Positions 1-5,289 of a stretch of 5,991 bases of DNA are shown piece by piece. A model generated the notes under the pieces. That model was not told the origin of the DNA. It saw only the letters and a program-made list of their open reading frames with translations, and did not search any database. Position 1 is the first letter of the stretch, and each line of letters begins with the position of its first letter. The position numbers and the translations under genes were made by a program. This stretch comes from an uncultured Fusibacter sp. (lineage in GTDB: Bacteria > Bacillota > Clostridia > Peptostreptococcales > Acidaminobacteraceae). The DNA is taken from NCBI GenBank assembly GCA_937958285.1, contig CALFXQ010000386.1, positions 1-5,991 on the forward strand. The letters run 5' to 3'.

Positions 1-1
1 A

Positions 2-430
2 CTCTATAAAGCGATCTTTGAGGCTCGTGAATCAGTAATGCCAAATCGCGCGATAAAAGATCTGCCCGACTTAAAACATTACATCGAAAACTGGGGAGAA
101 AAAGAGGGTGACTATGGACTCATTGCACTCGATGAAGGCAATCAACCTCTTGGTGCGGTGTGGATTAGGCAGTTTACACAAAGAGATCCCGCATGGGGAT
201 TTGTAGATAGCGAAACCCCCGAACTCAATATTGCAATACTTCCTAGAGGACGCAATCAGGGAGTTGGTACCCAGTTGATGATGCAGATGCTCGGTTATCT
301 AAAAGGGCGCGTCAACCAAGTTTCTTTAAGTGTCAATCCCAATAATCCATCCGTTCGACTTTATGAGCGCTTCGGCTTCGAAAAGTATAGTGAGAGTGGC
401 ATGGCCATCACAATGTTAAAGAAGCTATAA
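2..430 (+). CDS. GNAT family N-acetyltransferase, 5' end outside window
   Basis: Probable acetyl-CoA-dependent N-acetyltransferase; the acceptor substrate cannot be told from sequence. The acetyl-CoA-binding signature is visible as RNQGVG (R-x-x-G-x-G) at about residues 84-89 of the visible part, preceded by the beta-strand LNIAILP. It is followed by the typical C-terminal element NPNNPSVRLYERFGFEKY, in which the Tyr is in the usual GNAT position. The reading frame is open to the left edge, giving 142 visible residues. The first ATG (38) has no Shine-Dalgarno sequence in front of it. The 12 codons before it encode LYKAIFEARESV, which reads like the N-terminal helix of such enzymes, so the true start lies upstream of the window. 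The gene converges on hydG and ends 25 nt before a shared terminator hairpin. Family assignment is firm; function is not. Confidence 0.87.
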   Translation, partial: LYKAIFEARESVMPNRAIKDLPDLKHYIENWGEKEGDYGLIALDEGNQPLGAVWIRQFTQRDPAWGFVDSETPELNIAILPRGRNQGVGTQLMMQMLGYLKGRVNQVSLSVNPNNPSVRLYERFGFEKYSESGMAITMLKKL

Positions 431-455
431 TCAAGCGACCCGTTTAAACTTTACT

Positions 456-505
456 CTTATAAACAAAAAGAAACTGCCAATAGCAGTTTCTTTTTCGTTT
501 ATAAG
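456..505. terminator. Bidirectional intrinsic terminator between the GNAT gene and hydG
   Basis: A near-perfect inverted repeat: 456-477 pairs with 483-505 around the 5-nt loop CAATA, with one unpaired C at 496. The core is GAAACTGC/GCAGTTTC (470-477 with 483-490), flanked by AAAAA on the left and TTTTT on the right. Each strand therefore has a U-rich 3' side, as expected for termination of both converging genes. The hydG stop codon (499-501, read on the minus strand) lies inside the outer stem. Confidence 0.88.
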
Positions 506-1875
506 AATAAATCTCGTTCCCCTTGGGCAATGCGATTTAAATTATCGATGAGCAGTGTGCGCACTTGCTCGCGTGGAATAGCTTGGGCCTTTGTATATAT
601 CATGGGGATGGTCTTTTGCTTCATGAGCGCGTCGCCATAATCGTGTACGTATTCCATTAAGGTCATAAGTGCGTTAGGCTCGCATACCAGACCGATGCTT
701 CCCGATTTTGCCAATTGCATAAAGCGATCGCCAGTTCGGCCCGAGCGGTAACATGCGGTGCAATAGCTGGGAATATAGCCGTCGTCAATAAGGGCGTTGA
801 CAACCTCCATGGGGCTTCGATCATCGGCGGTCTCGAATTGGGTGTGGTGGATTCCAGCTTCTCGTTCTTTGTATCCACCTACGCCGGTACAAGAGCCGGC
901 GCTCACTTGAGAAATGCCATAACTCAAAAGCTCTTTGCGGAATGCGGCATGCTCTCTCGTCGATAAGATCATGCCGGTAAAGGGAACAGCGAGGCGGAGA
1001 ATGGCCACAATTTTTCTGAAATCGTCGTCGCTGACAAGATGCGGGTAGTCGGCTAGACTAAGACCATCGGCTGCCTTTAACCGGGGCACAGAGATGGTGT
1101 GGAAGCCCACTCCAAAGGTTTTTTCGAGATGTTCATTGTGAAGCATTAGGGCCAGTACCTCAAATGCGTAATCGTACAGGCCAAATAAAACGCCTGCGCC
1201 GACATCGTCGATGCCCGCTTCCATAGCGCGGTCGAAGGCATAGAGTTGACGTTGGTAATCGCCCTTTAAGCTATCTGGGTGTACCTCTTCGTAGGTGGGC
1301 ATGTGATATGTCTCTTGAAACAGTATATACGTGCCAATCTCTGCATCTTTAAGTTTTTTGTATTCTTCGACGCTAGTCGCTGCGATATTTACGTTGATTC
1401 TTCGTATTGAACCATTGGCTTCATAAGTGTCATATATGGTTTTAATGCTTTCAACCACATAGTCAATAGGTGCGTGTTTGGCATCTTCGCCGACTTCAAG
1501 AGCAAGGCGTTTATGTCCCATTTTTTCAAGTAAGATAACCTCTTGGCGAATTTCCTCTTGGGTAAGTCGTCTTCTTTCAAAGGTGTTATCTCTCTTGTAA
1601 CCACAATACGTACAGTTATTGACACAGTAGTCGCTGATATAGAGTGGTGCAAACATCACAACGCGATCGCCGTATATTTTGCGCTTGATATCGCCTGCAA
1701 TTTGGTACATGCGGTTAAGACGCGTCTCGTCGTTCAAATGAAGGAGCATCGCCACTTGCGTGTGGTTTAGACCTTTAAAAGCTTCTGCTTGATCGAGTGC
1801 GTTGTCTATTTCCTCTAGTGAAACGGATTGTGCAGACTTGAGTAGTCCCTCAATATAGCTATGATCTATAAACAT
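499..1875 (-). CDS. hydG: [FeFe]-hydrogenase H-cluster maturase HydG (radical SAM tyrosine lyase)
   Basis: HydG cleaves tyrosine with SAM to p-cresol and dehydroglycine. From the latter it makes CO and cyanide, which it delivers as an Fe(CO)2(CN)-cysteine synthon for the H-cluster; it acts in the cytoplasm. With the start chosen here the protein has 458 residues, normal for HydG. The radical-SAM motif C-x3-C-x2-C (CVNNCTYC) is at residues 84-91. The C-terminal auxiliary-cluster motif C-x2-C-x22-C uses Cys372, Cys375 and Cys398 and separates HydG from its relative ThiH. The stretch MILSTREHAAFR and the following SAGSCTGVGGY are also typical. The start is placed at the ATG at 1875-1873 because a GGAGG lies 8 nt before it. 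An in-frame ATG at 1890 would place that GGAGG inside the gene. The start overlaps the hydE stop (TAATG), implying translational coupling. It is the last gene of the operon and ends in a bidirectional terminator. Confidence 0.96.
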   Translation of the reverse strand: MFIDHSYIEGLLKSAQSVSLEEIDNALDQAEAFKGLNHTQVAMLLHLNDETRLNRMYQIAGDIKRKIYGDRVVMFAPLYISDYCVNNCTYCGYKRDNTFERRRLTQEEIRQEVILLEKMGHKRLALEVGEDAKHAPIDYVVESIKTIYDTYEANGSIRRINVNIAATSVEEYKKLKDAEIGTYILFQETYHMPTYEEVHPDSLKGDYQRQLYAFDRAMEAGIDDVGAGVLFGLYDYAFEVLALMLHNEHLEKTFGVGFHTISVPRLKAADGLSLADYPHLVSDDDFRKIVAILRLAVPFTGMILSTREHAAFRKELLSYGISQVSAGSCTGVGGYKEREAGIHHTQFETADDRSPMEVVNALIDDGYIPSYCTACYRSGRTGDRFMQLAKSGSIGLVCEPNALMTLMEYVHDYGDALMKQKTIPMIYTKAQAIPREQVRTLLIDNLNRIAQGERDLFL

Positions 1876-2921
1876 TATTTGTTCCTCCATTGGTGATGAT
1901 CACCACGAGACATATCGACCTCAAAACCCGCTGAGCGTATGCGTCCTTCTATGCAGTGTCTGCAATGCGCGGCCTCGTCGCCTGTGCAAATCTTGTCTTG
2001 GTAAAGCTCGTACTTTTCTCGCACATCAGTAGGTGAGAGGTTTGGCATTACTACGTTTGCCCCTACTTTTAATGCTTTTTCACGCCCGAGTTTATCGAGC
2101 GTGCCCATTGCAGTTGTAGAAGGGAGCAAGACTTGAGGGAGCAGGAGTCTTGTTAAGGCGAGCATAACCAATACTTGTTCAACCGTACCGCCCGCGCTAT
2201 CCCCAATCGGTGTTTGCTTGTGGGGAATAAAGGGCCCTATGCCTACCATCTCGGGTTGTAGGTCTTTTATAAATCTCAAGTCCTTTACCAAATCAGCAGT
2301 TGTTTGTCCAGGCAGTCCCACCATAAAGCCTGCGCCCGTTTGGAAGCCCAGACTTTTTAGATCACTAAGACAGCGTCGACGGTTCTCAAAGCTCATCCCA
2401 GGGTGTAGGGCATTGTAGAGTGATTCGCTGGCGGTTTCGTGCCTCAAGAGGTAACGGTCGACACCAGCTTCTTTAAGTGTTTTATAGCTATTATAGCTGC
2501 GTTCTCCGAGAGATAGTGTGATGGCACATTCGGGAAACTCGGCTTTAATGGCGTGAATCATTGTAACGAGCACCTCGTCTGTGAAGAAAGGATCCTCGCC
2601 GCCTTGAATGACATAAGTATTGTATCCTAAACGGTGGCCCTCGCGACAACATGACAAGATTGTATCGAGATCTAATCGATAGCGGTCAACAGTTTCATTA
2701 TCTCTTCGAATGCCACAATATGCACAGTTTTGAAGGCAAATATTCGTAATCTCAATTAGACCACGCATAAAAACGGTTTTGCCATAGCTGCGTTCTTTTG
2801 TAAGGAGTGAACACTCAAAGAGATATGACTTGTCTGCTTCTGTCATATGGTCGATCAGGTAAATCAAGTCGCTGTCTGGTAGATCGTTGGTCGTGAACAA
2901 TTGATCAATTAGTTTTTTCAA
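1875..2921 (-). CDS. hydE: [FeFe]-hydrogenase H-cluster maturase HydE (radical SAM)
   Basis: HydE is a radical SAM enzyme. Current models have it process the HydG-made Fe(CO)2(CN)-cysteine complex on the way to the binuclear subcluster assembled on HydF; it acts in the cytoplasm. The 348-residue length is normal. The SAM-cluster motif C-x3-C-x2-C (CLQNCAYC) is at Cys62, Cys66 and Cys69 in the HydE-typical context RGLIEITNICLQNCAYCG. Also visible are YVIQGGEDP (103-111), GAGFMVGLPGQT (196-207) and GIGPFIPHKQTP (227-238). The C-terminal Cys312-x7-Cys320-x2-Cys323 matches the second, non-essential cluster site described in the Thermotoga maritima enzyme. The start codon is TTG, with AAGGAG 8 nt upstream and a 4-nt overlap with the stop of the preceding gene (TTGA). 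Its 3' end overlaps the hydG start. BioB and PylB belong to the same wider family, but the hyd neighbours and motifs settle the call. Confidence 0.96.
   Translation of the reverse strand: MKKLIDQLFTTNDLPDSDLIYLIDHMTEADKSYLFECSLLTKERSYGKTVFMRGLIEITNICLQNCAYCGIRRDNETVDRYRLDLDTILSCCREGHRLGYNTYVIQGGEDPFFTDEVLVTMIHAIKAEFPECAITLSLGERSYNSYKTLKEAGVDRYLLRHETASESLYNALHPGMSFENRRRCLSDLKSLGFQTGAGFMVGLPGQTTADLVKDLRFIKDLQPEMVGIGPFIPHKQTPIGDSAGGTVEQVLVMLALTRLLLPQVLLPSTTAMGTLDKLGREKALKVGANVVMPNLSPTDVREKYELYQDKICTGDEAAHCRHCIEGRIRSAGFEVDMSRGDHHQWRNK
1884..1888 (-). promoter_or_regulatory. Ribosome binding site that sets the hydG start
   Basis: The minus strand reads ATGGAGGAACAAATAATG. The GGAGG is 8 nt upstream of the second ATG (1875), and it overlaps the first ATG (1890), which has no comparable site ahead of it. 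This supports 1875 as the real start and lies within the last codons of hydE. Confidence 0.85.
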
Positions 2922-3175
2922 AGGTCTATCTCCTTTTTAGTAATAGACGTTTTGACGGTCACGCCTGCGATGCTGCCTAATTTCCCCGTCAATGCGTTAA
3001 TGTCGTCGAGGGTTCCAAGAACTGTAATAGAAACCACCGATATGTCGTGTTCGTCAAAGGGTATGCCCATGCGTCCGCGAATAATGTGTTTGAATCCCTT
3101 AATCACTTCGTTGAACTTGCTTTGACTTGCCTGTGGGTGGTCTAAAACTGCGCCGATTACAGCGATTTTTTTCAT
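2918..3175 (-). CDS. TM1266-family small ACT-like protein of the [FeFe]-hydrogenase system (putative regulator)
   Basis: An 85-residue protein matching the TM1266 family, commonly annotated as 'iron-only hydrogenase system regulator'. The family has a NikR/ACT-like alpha-beta fold and is found beside hydE, hydF and hydG; its biochemical role is not established. Diagnostic segments are KKIAVIGAVLD at the N-terminus, a central IIRGRMGIPF (about 31-40), then ISVVSITVLGTLDDINALTGKLGSIAGVTVKT, a beta-alpha-beta ACT-like pattern. There are no Cys residues, DNA-binding helix-turn-helix or membrane segments. The ATG start at 3175 is preceded by GAGGTG with a 5-nt spacer. It is the first gene of the operon, just downstream of a leader ending in an intrinsic terminator, and overlaps hydE by 4 nt. 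Confidence 0.92.
   Translation of the reverse strand: MKKIAVIGAVLDHPQASQSKFNEVIKGFKHIIRGRMGIPFDEHDISVVSITVLGTLDDINALTGKLGSIAGVTVKTSITKKEIDL
2930..2935 (-). promoter_or_regulatory. Ribosome binding site for the hydE TTG start
   Basis: AAGGAG on the minus strand lies inside the last codons of the TM1266-like gene, 8 nt before the TTG at 2921-2919. No ATG or GTG is equally well placed, so it supports a non-ATG start coupled to translation of the upstream gene. Confidence 0.8.
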
Positions 3176-3211
3176 GGCTTCACCTCGAACATTTATAGAC
3201 TCTTGGTCAAT

Positions 3212-3255
3212 GTAAAAAATAAAACTCCTCTTCAGGAAATATTCCTGACAAGGAG
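3212..3255 (-). terminator. Intrinsic terminator in the leader of the hyd operon
   Basis: On the minus strand a two-part stem forms: CTCCT (3255-3251) with AGGAG (3229-3225), and inside it TCAGGAA (3248-3242) with TTCCTGA (3238-3232) around a 3-nt loop. A U-tract, TTTTATTTTTT (3224-3214), follows at once. The plus strand has no U-tract after the hairpin, so it is specific to transcripts heading towards the TM1266-like gene, 37 nt downstream of its end. Its position, before the operon rather than after a gene, points to attenuation or to the end of a small RNA. Confidence 0.85.
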
Positions 3256-3320
3256 CTTAATGGCAAATTAATACACACCTATAGCGCAAAAGCACTAAAG
3301 TGTGACTATGGCCAAGCTCC
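3252..3320 (-). promoter_or_regulatory. Possible antiterminator stem competing with the leader terminator
   Basis: On the minus strand GGAGCTTGGC (3320-3311) can pair with GCCA (3264-3261) and AGCTCC (3257-3252), ten base pairs with a 3-nt bulge TTA. Positions 3252-3255 are also needed for the outer stem of the terminator, so the two structures exclude each other. The enclosed sequence forms its own hairpin: CACACTTTAGTGC (3304-3292) with GCGCTATAGGTGTG (3287-3274) and a TTTT loop. It shows one mismatch, one bulge and one G-U pair. The pairings are visible; the regulatory role is inferred. Confidence 0.6.
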
Positions 3321-3409
3321 CTCGAGTGCAGCATTTTGCATGCCTAAAGGTATTGGTAATACTTCTCGAGGTTAAGCGGCGTGACGCTGTGACCTAAAGA
3401 ATCGTTAAT

Positions 3410-3438
3410 AGTTTATCAAGAAAGTGAAGGAATGTCAA
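3410..3438 (-). promoter_or_regulatory. Sigma-A-type promoter of the hyd operon leader
   Basis: The minus strand has a perfect -35 TTGACA (3438-3433), a 17-nt spacer and a -10 TAAACT (3415-3410). A TG one base before the -10 gives an extended -10. The predicted start is a purine around 3403-3402. The consensus -35 and ideal spacing suggest strong initiation, so control could act after initiation at the leader terminator. Confidence 0.72.
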
Positions 3439-3451
3439 GATACGCTCAGAC

Positions 3452-3481
3452 TTCGACTTTTAGTGGGTTTTATGTTACAAT
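3452..3481 (+). promoter_or_regulatory. Promoter for the acetyltransferase-pseudouridine synthase operon
   Basis: An extended -10, TG-T-TACAAT, has its hexamer at 3476-3481. The best -35 candidate is TTCGAC at 3452-3457 with an 18-nt spacer, a weak match. The predicted start near 3488 leaves a 5' leader of roughly 25 nt before the GTG at 3514. It is divergent from the hyd promoter. Confidence 0.6.
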
Positions 3482-3503
3482 GGAACTGTTGAAAATTTCC
3501 TTT

Positions 3504-3509
3504 GGGAGG
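3504..3509 (+). promoter_or_regulatory. Ribosome binding site favouring the GTG start at 3514
   Basis: GGGAGG at 3504-3509 is 4 nt before an in-frame GTG. The alternative TTG at 3502 overlaps this site and has no Shine-Dalgarno sequence of its own. The 4-nt spacing is short but usable. Confidence 0.65.
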
Positions 3510-3513
3510 CCCT

Positions 3514-4362
3514 GTGCTAGTTCAGTTTAATCATCAATGGCTTGAGGCTGTATGGCAATATTGTCATCGTCACACTTATGAAACACTAGAAGTCACATAT
3601 TATTTAATGCGGTTTCGCATGGGGGCACAACCTGTTTCTAAACGAGATGGCAATCTCTATTTATCAGTCGAAGGCGACACCGTCAATGGGATAGCGTTTT
3701 TTAATGTAAAAGGTGTACTTTTTATTAGTTATGAGACGGAAGCTATCTTTCAGAAGGTCGATTTTTTGAAGGCGATACACAGAGAACAACCTAGACAAAT
3801 TCGCGGTCAGAGACAACAAGTTTCGCGAATATTTACATTTCTACAGCGAATTTTGAAGGATTATGCCTTTCACAATATGCAGGTGATGGCATTGTTAGAT
3901 AAAAGTCCTACCCTCTCGGCTCCATCTATCCCTGAGGGACTTGAGCTTGTGGATGCATATACGATAGATTGGTTGGCCAATGGCAAGTTTTTATTGGCAG
4001 TAGAGCAACATTTTAGGGCACATACCCTAACAATAAACAATTTGCGCCATAAAATTCACCAGCGGCAAGAGTTTGAGTTTTACTGGGTGCTATCTGCGGC
4101 CGAACGCGTACGGGCCCAAATTATTGCGGAATTTGCCACAGATCATACTTGTGTGATTGGCGGACTTTACGTGCTTCCTTCAGAGAGAGGGCACGGACTT
4201 GCTAAGTCACTATGCCTTGCAAGTATTCAAGAAATCTTACGGGCGAACAAAACGCCTGCGCTCTATGTTGCCGACGACAATAAAGAGGCGATTGAATTGT
4301 ACCAGCGCTTAGGGTTCACAAGACAGGCAGAAATGCTGGATTTGAACATCAAGCTTCAATAA
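3514..4362 (+). CDS. Two-domain GNAT family N-acetyltransferase
   Basis: Probable acetyl-CoA-dependent acetyltransferase of 282 residues from the GTG start. The C-terminal third is a clear GNAT domain. It has the strand CVIGGLYVLPS, the acetyl-CoA loop ERGHGLA (R-G-x-G-x-A, about residues 224-230), a following helix, then ALYVADDNKEAIELYQRLGFTRQAEM with the usual Asn and Tyr. The layout resembles FR47-like acetyltransferases. The first 130 or so residues are rich in aromatic and basic residues (for example LEVTYYLMRFRMG) and probably form a degenerate N-terminal GNAT-like half, which I infer only from length and position. There is no signal peptide or membrane segment. It is the first gene of a plus-strand operon, 19 nt before the pseudouridine synthase gene. 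The substrate is unknown and the neighbours do not reveal it. Confidence 0.85.
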   Translation: MLVQFNHQWLEAVWQYCHRHTYETLEVTYYLMRFRMGAQPVSKRDGNLYLSVEGDTVNGIAFFNVKGVLFISYETEAIFQKVDFLKAIHREQPRQIRGQRQQVSRIFTFLQRILKDYAFHNMQVMALLDKSPTLSAPSIPEGLELVDAYTIDWLANGKFLLAVEQHFRAHTLTINNLRHKIHQRQEFEFYWVLSAAERVRAQIIAEFATDHTCVIGGLYVLPSERGHGLAKSLCLASIQEILRANKTPALYVADDNKEAIELYQRLGFTRQAEMLDLNIKLQ

Positions 4363-4381
4363 TGAGAAAAGGGTGAAATAA

Positions 4382-5278
4382 ATGCGTGAATATCAAATAG
4401 ACGAACAGGCATCGGATCAGCGACTAGACCGATACTTGGGGAAGCTTTTTCCAAAAGCTGCAAAAGGCGAACTGCAAAAGTGGATTCGTACAAAAAAAGT
4501 AAAGGTGAATCAACAAAAGGCAGAGATAAATGCGCGACTTGTGCTGGGTGATGTGGTTAATCTCTACCTGCCAGAGGCGCTGTTAGAAGAATTGAAATTT
4601 GAAAGGGTTATTGTGGACCCAGGTAAGATTGGACTAGATATTGTCTACGAAGATGATTCAATTTTAGTTGTAGATAAACCCTGGGGATTGCTCACACACC
4701 CCGATGCCACAGAGTACAAGCACACTTTGGCAACGAAAGTACAGTTCTACTTACAGCACCTGGCAACCCCAACCTTTAAACCTTCAAGCGTTAATAGATT
4801 AGACAAAAACACCAGTGGCTTAGTGCTGTTTTGTAAAACCTATGAGTCGCTAAAACACTACAATGCACTTATGCGCGATCATAAAATCGAAAAGCGCTAT
4901 GTCGCAATTGTAGAAGGCGATTTGCGCTCGCGCAGAACGATCAAGGGGTATCTTGTAAAAGACGAAGACAAAAACAGGGTAGCACTCGTTTCTCAAAACC
5001 GCGAGGGAGCAAAGACAGTTCTCACTGTGGTTGAGCCTATAGCACATCGTGGAAATTACACGAAAGTCAGCATCGACTTAAAGACTGGCCGTTCCCATCA
5101 AATACGTGCAAGCCTTGCAACGATTGGCCATCCCATCATTGGCGACAGCAAGTATGGTGGAAAGAAGTTTAAGGGTGTAACGACTCAAGTGCTTCATGCG
5201 TATCGCTTAAAGATCGGCGATCAAGTTTTTGAAAAATCGAGTAAATATTTAGAAGAAATTTGGGCATCTATACACTAA
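4382..5278 (+). CDS. RluC/RluD-family RNA pseudouridine synthase with S4 domain
   Basis: Isomerises uridine to pseudouridine in RNA, probably 23S rRNA; the exact sites cannot be read from sequence. The 298 residues contain an N-terminal S4 RNA-binding domain (about 12-64: DQRLDRYLGKLFP, then WIRTKKVKVNQQKAEINARLVLGDVVNLYLP). The synthase core follows, with DDSILVVDKPWGLLTHP (91-107) and the catalytic motif NRLDKNTSG (138-146), Asp141 being the expected nucleophile. The late motif LKTGRSHQIRASLATIGHPIIGDSKYGG is at 233-260. Many relatives have HRLD; the NRLD form is also common in clostridial members, so the Asn is not a defect. The ATG is preceded by AAAGGGTGA. It lies between the acetyltransferase and the HEPN gene in one apparent operon. 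Bacillota carry several paralogues (RluD, RluC and YjbO/YhcT types), so no specific symbol is given. Confidence 0.93.
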   Translation: MREYQIDEQASDQRLDRYLGKLFPKAAKGELQKWIRTKKVKVNQQKAEINARLVLGDVVNLYLPEALLEELKFERVIVDPGKIGLDIVYEDDSILVVDKPWGLLTHPDATEYKHTLATKVQFYLQHLATPTFKPSSVNRLDKNTSGLVLFCKTYESLKHYNALMRDHKIEKRYVAIVEGDLRSRRTIKGYLVKDEDKNRVALVSQNREGAKTVLTVVEPIAHRGNYTKVSIDLKTGRSHQIRASLATIGHPIIGDSKYGGKKFKGVTTQVLHAYRLKIGDQVFEKSSKYLEEIWASIH

Positions 5279-5289
5279 GAGGTGATAGT

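Larger units (their letters stand above)
3212..3403 (-). ncRNA. Structured leader RNA or small RNA upstream of the hyd operon, class not recognised
   Basis: The long gene-free stretch between the two divergent operons holds a transcript unit on the minus strand: a promoter (3438-3410), a predicted start near 3403, about 190 nt of structured sequence, and an intrinsic terminator. In order, the visible hairpins are as follows. (1) GGTCA..AGCG with CGCT..TAACC (3394-3370). (2) A CTCGAG/CTCGAG stem (3370-3365 with 3326-3321) closing a possible three-way junction with GTATT-ACC-AATAC and GCAT-GCAAA-ATGC arms. (3) The 69-nt antiterminator-type hairpin. (4) The terminator. I find no T-box sequence and none of the core motifs I know for cobalamin, SAM-I, TPP, FMN, lysine or glycine riboswitches. 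It could be a metabolite- or protein-responsive attenuator for hyd genes, or an independent small RNA such as 6S RNA, whose size it matches. There is no coding evidence in the region. Confidence 0.6.

Noticed and set aside
38..430. Complete GNAT gene starting at the ATG at 38
   Set aside because: No ribosome binding site precedes that ATG and the frame is open to the window edge with family-like residues before it, so the start is outside the window.
663..966. Short open frames inside hydG on both strands
   Set aside because: They overlap a fully convincing hydG frame, have no recognisable protein features and no good ribosome binding sites.
1389..1770. Short open frames around the radical-SAM motif region of hydG
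   Set aside because: They are other-frame shadows of hydG; their Cys- and Val-rich peptides are by-products of the real coding frame.
2218..2418. Plus-strand open frame inside hydE
   Set aside because: It is antisense to a conserved part of hydE and has no family resemblance or independent signals.
3212..3403. 6S RNA, tmRNA, SRP RNA or RNase P RNA as identity of the structured region
   Set aside because: Size and promoter-terminator layout would fit 6S RNA, but I cannot draw the long rod with a central bubble convincingly. None of the conserved tmRNA, SRP or RNase P sequence blocks is present. 6S remains the main alternative and needs a covariance-model search.
3212..3403. Known riboswitch or T-box leader
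   Set aside because: I looked for the T-box AGGGTGG core and the core motifs of cobalamin, SAM-I, TPP, FMN, lysine, glycine and fluoride riboswitches on the minus strand and saw none.
3502..3513. TTG at 3502 as start of the two-domain acetyltransferase
   Set aside because: The TTG overlaps the GGGAGG ribosome binding site, which fits the GTG at 3514 instead.
4850..5047. Minus-strand open frame inside the pseudouridine synthase gene
   Set aside because: It is antisense to conserved catalytic-domain codons and lacks a supported start.
138..5278. Asn in place of His in the pseudouridine synthase NRLD motif as a sign of inactivity
   Set aside because: The NRLD form (protein residues 138-141) is common in clostridial family members and the catalytic Asp141 is kept.
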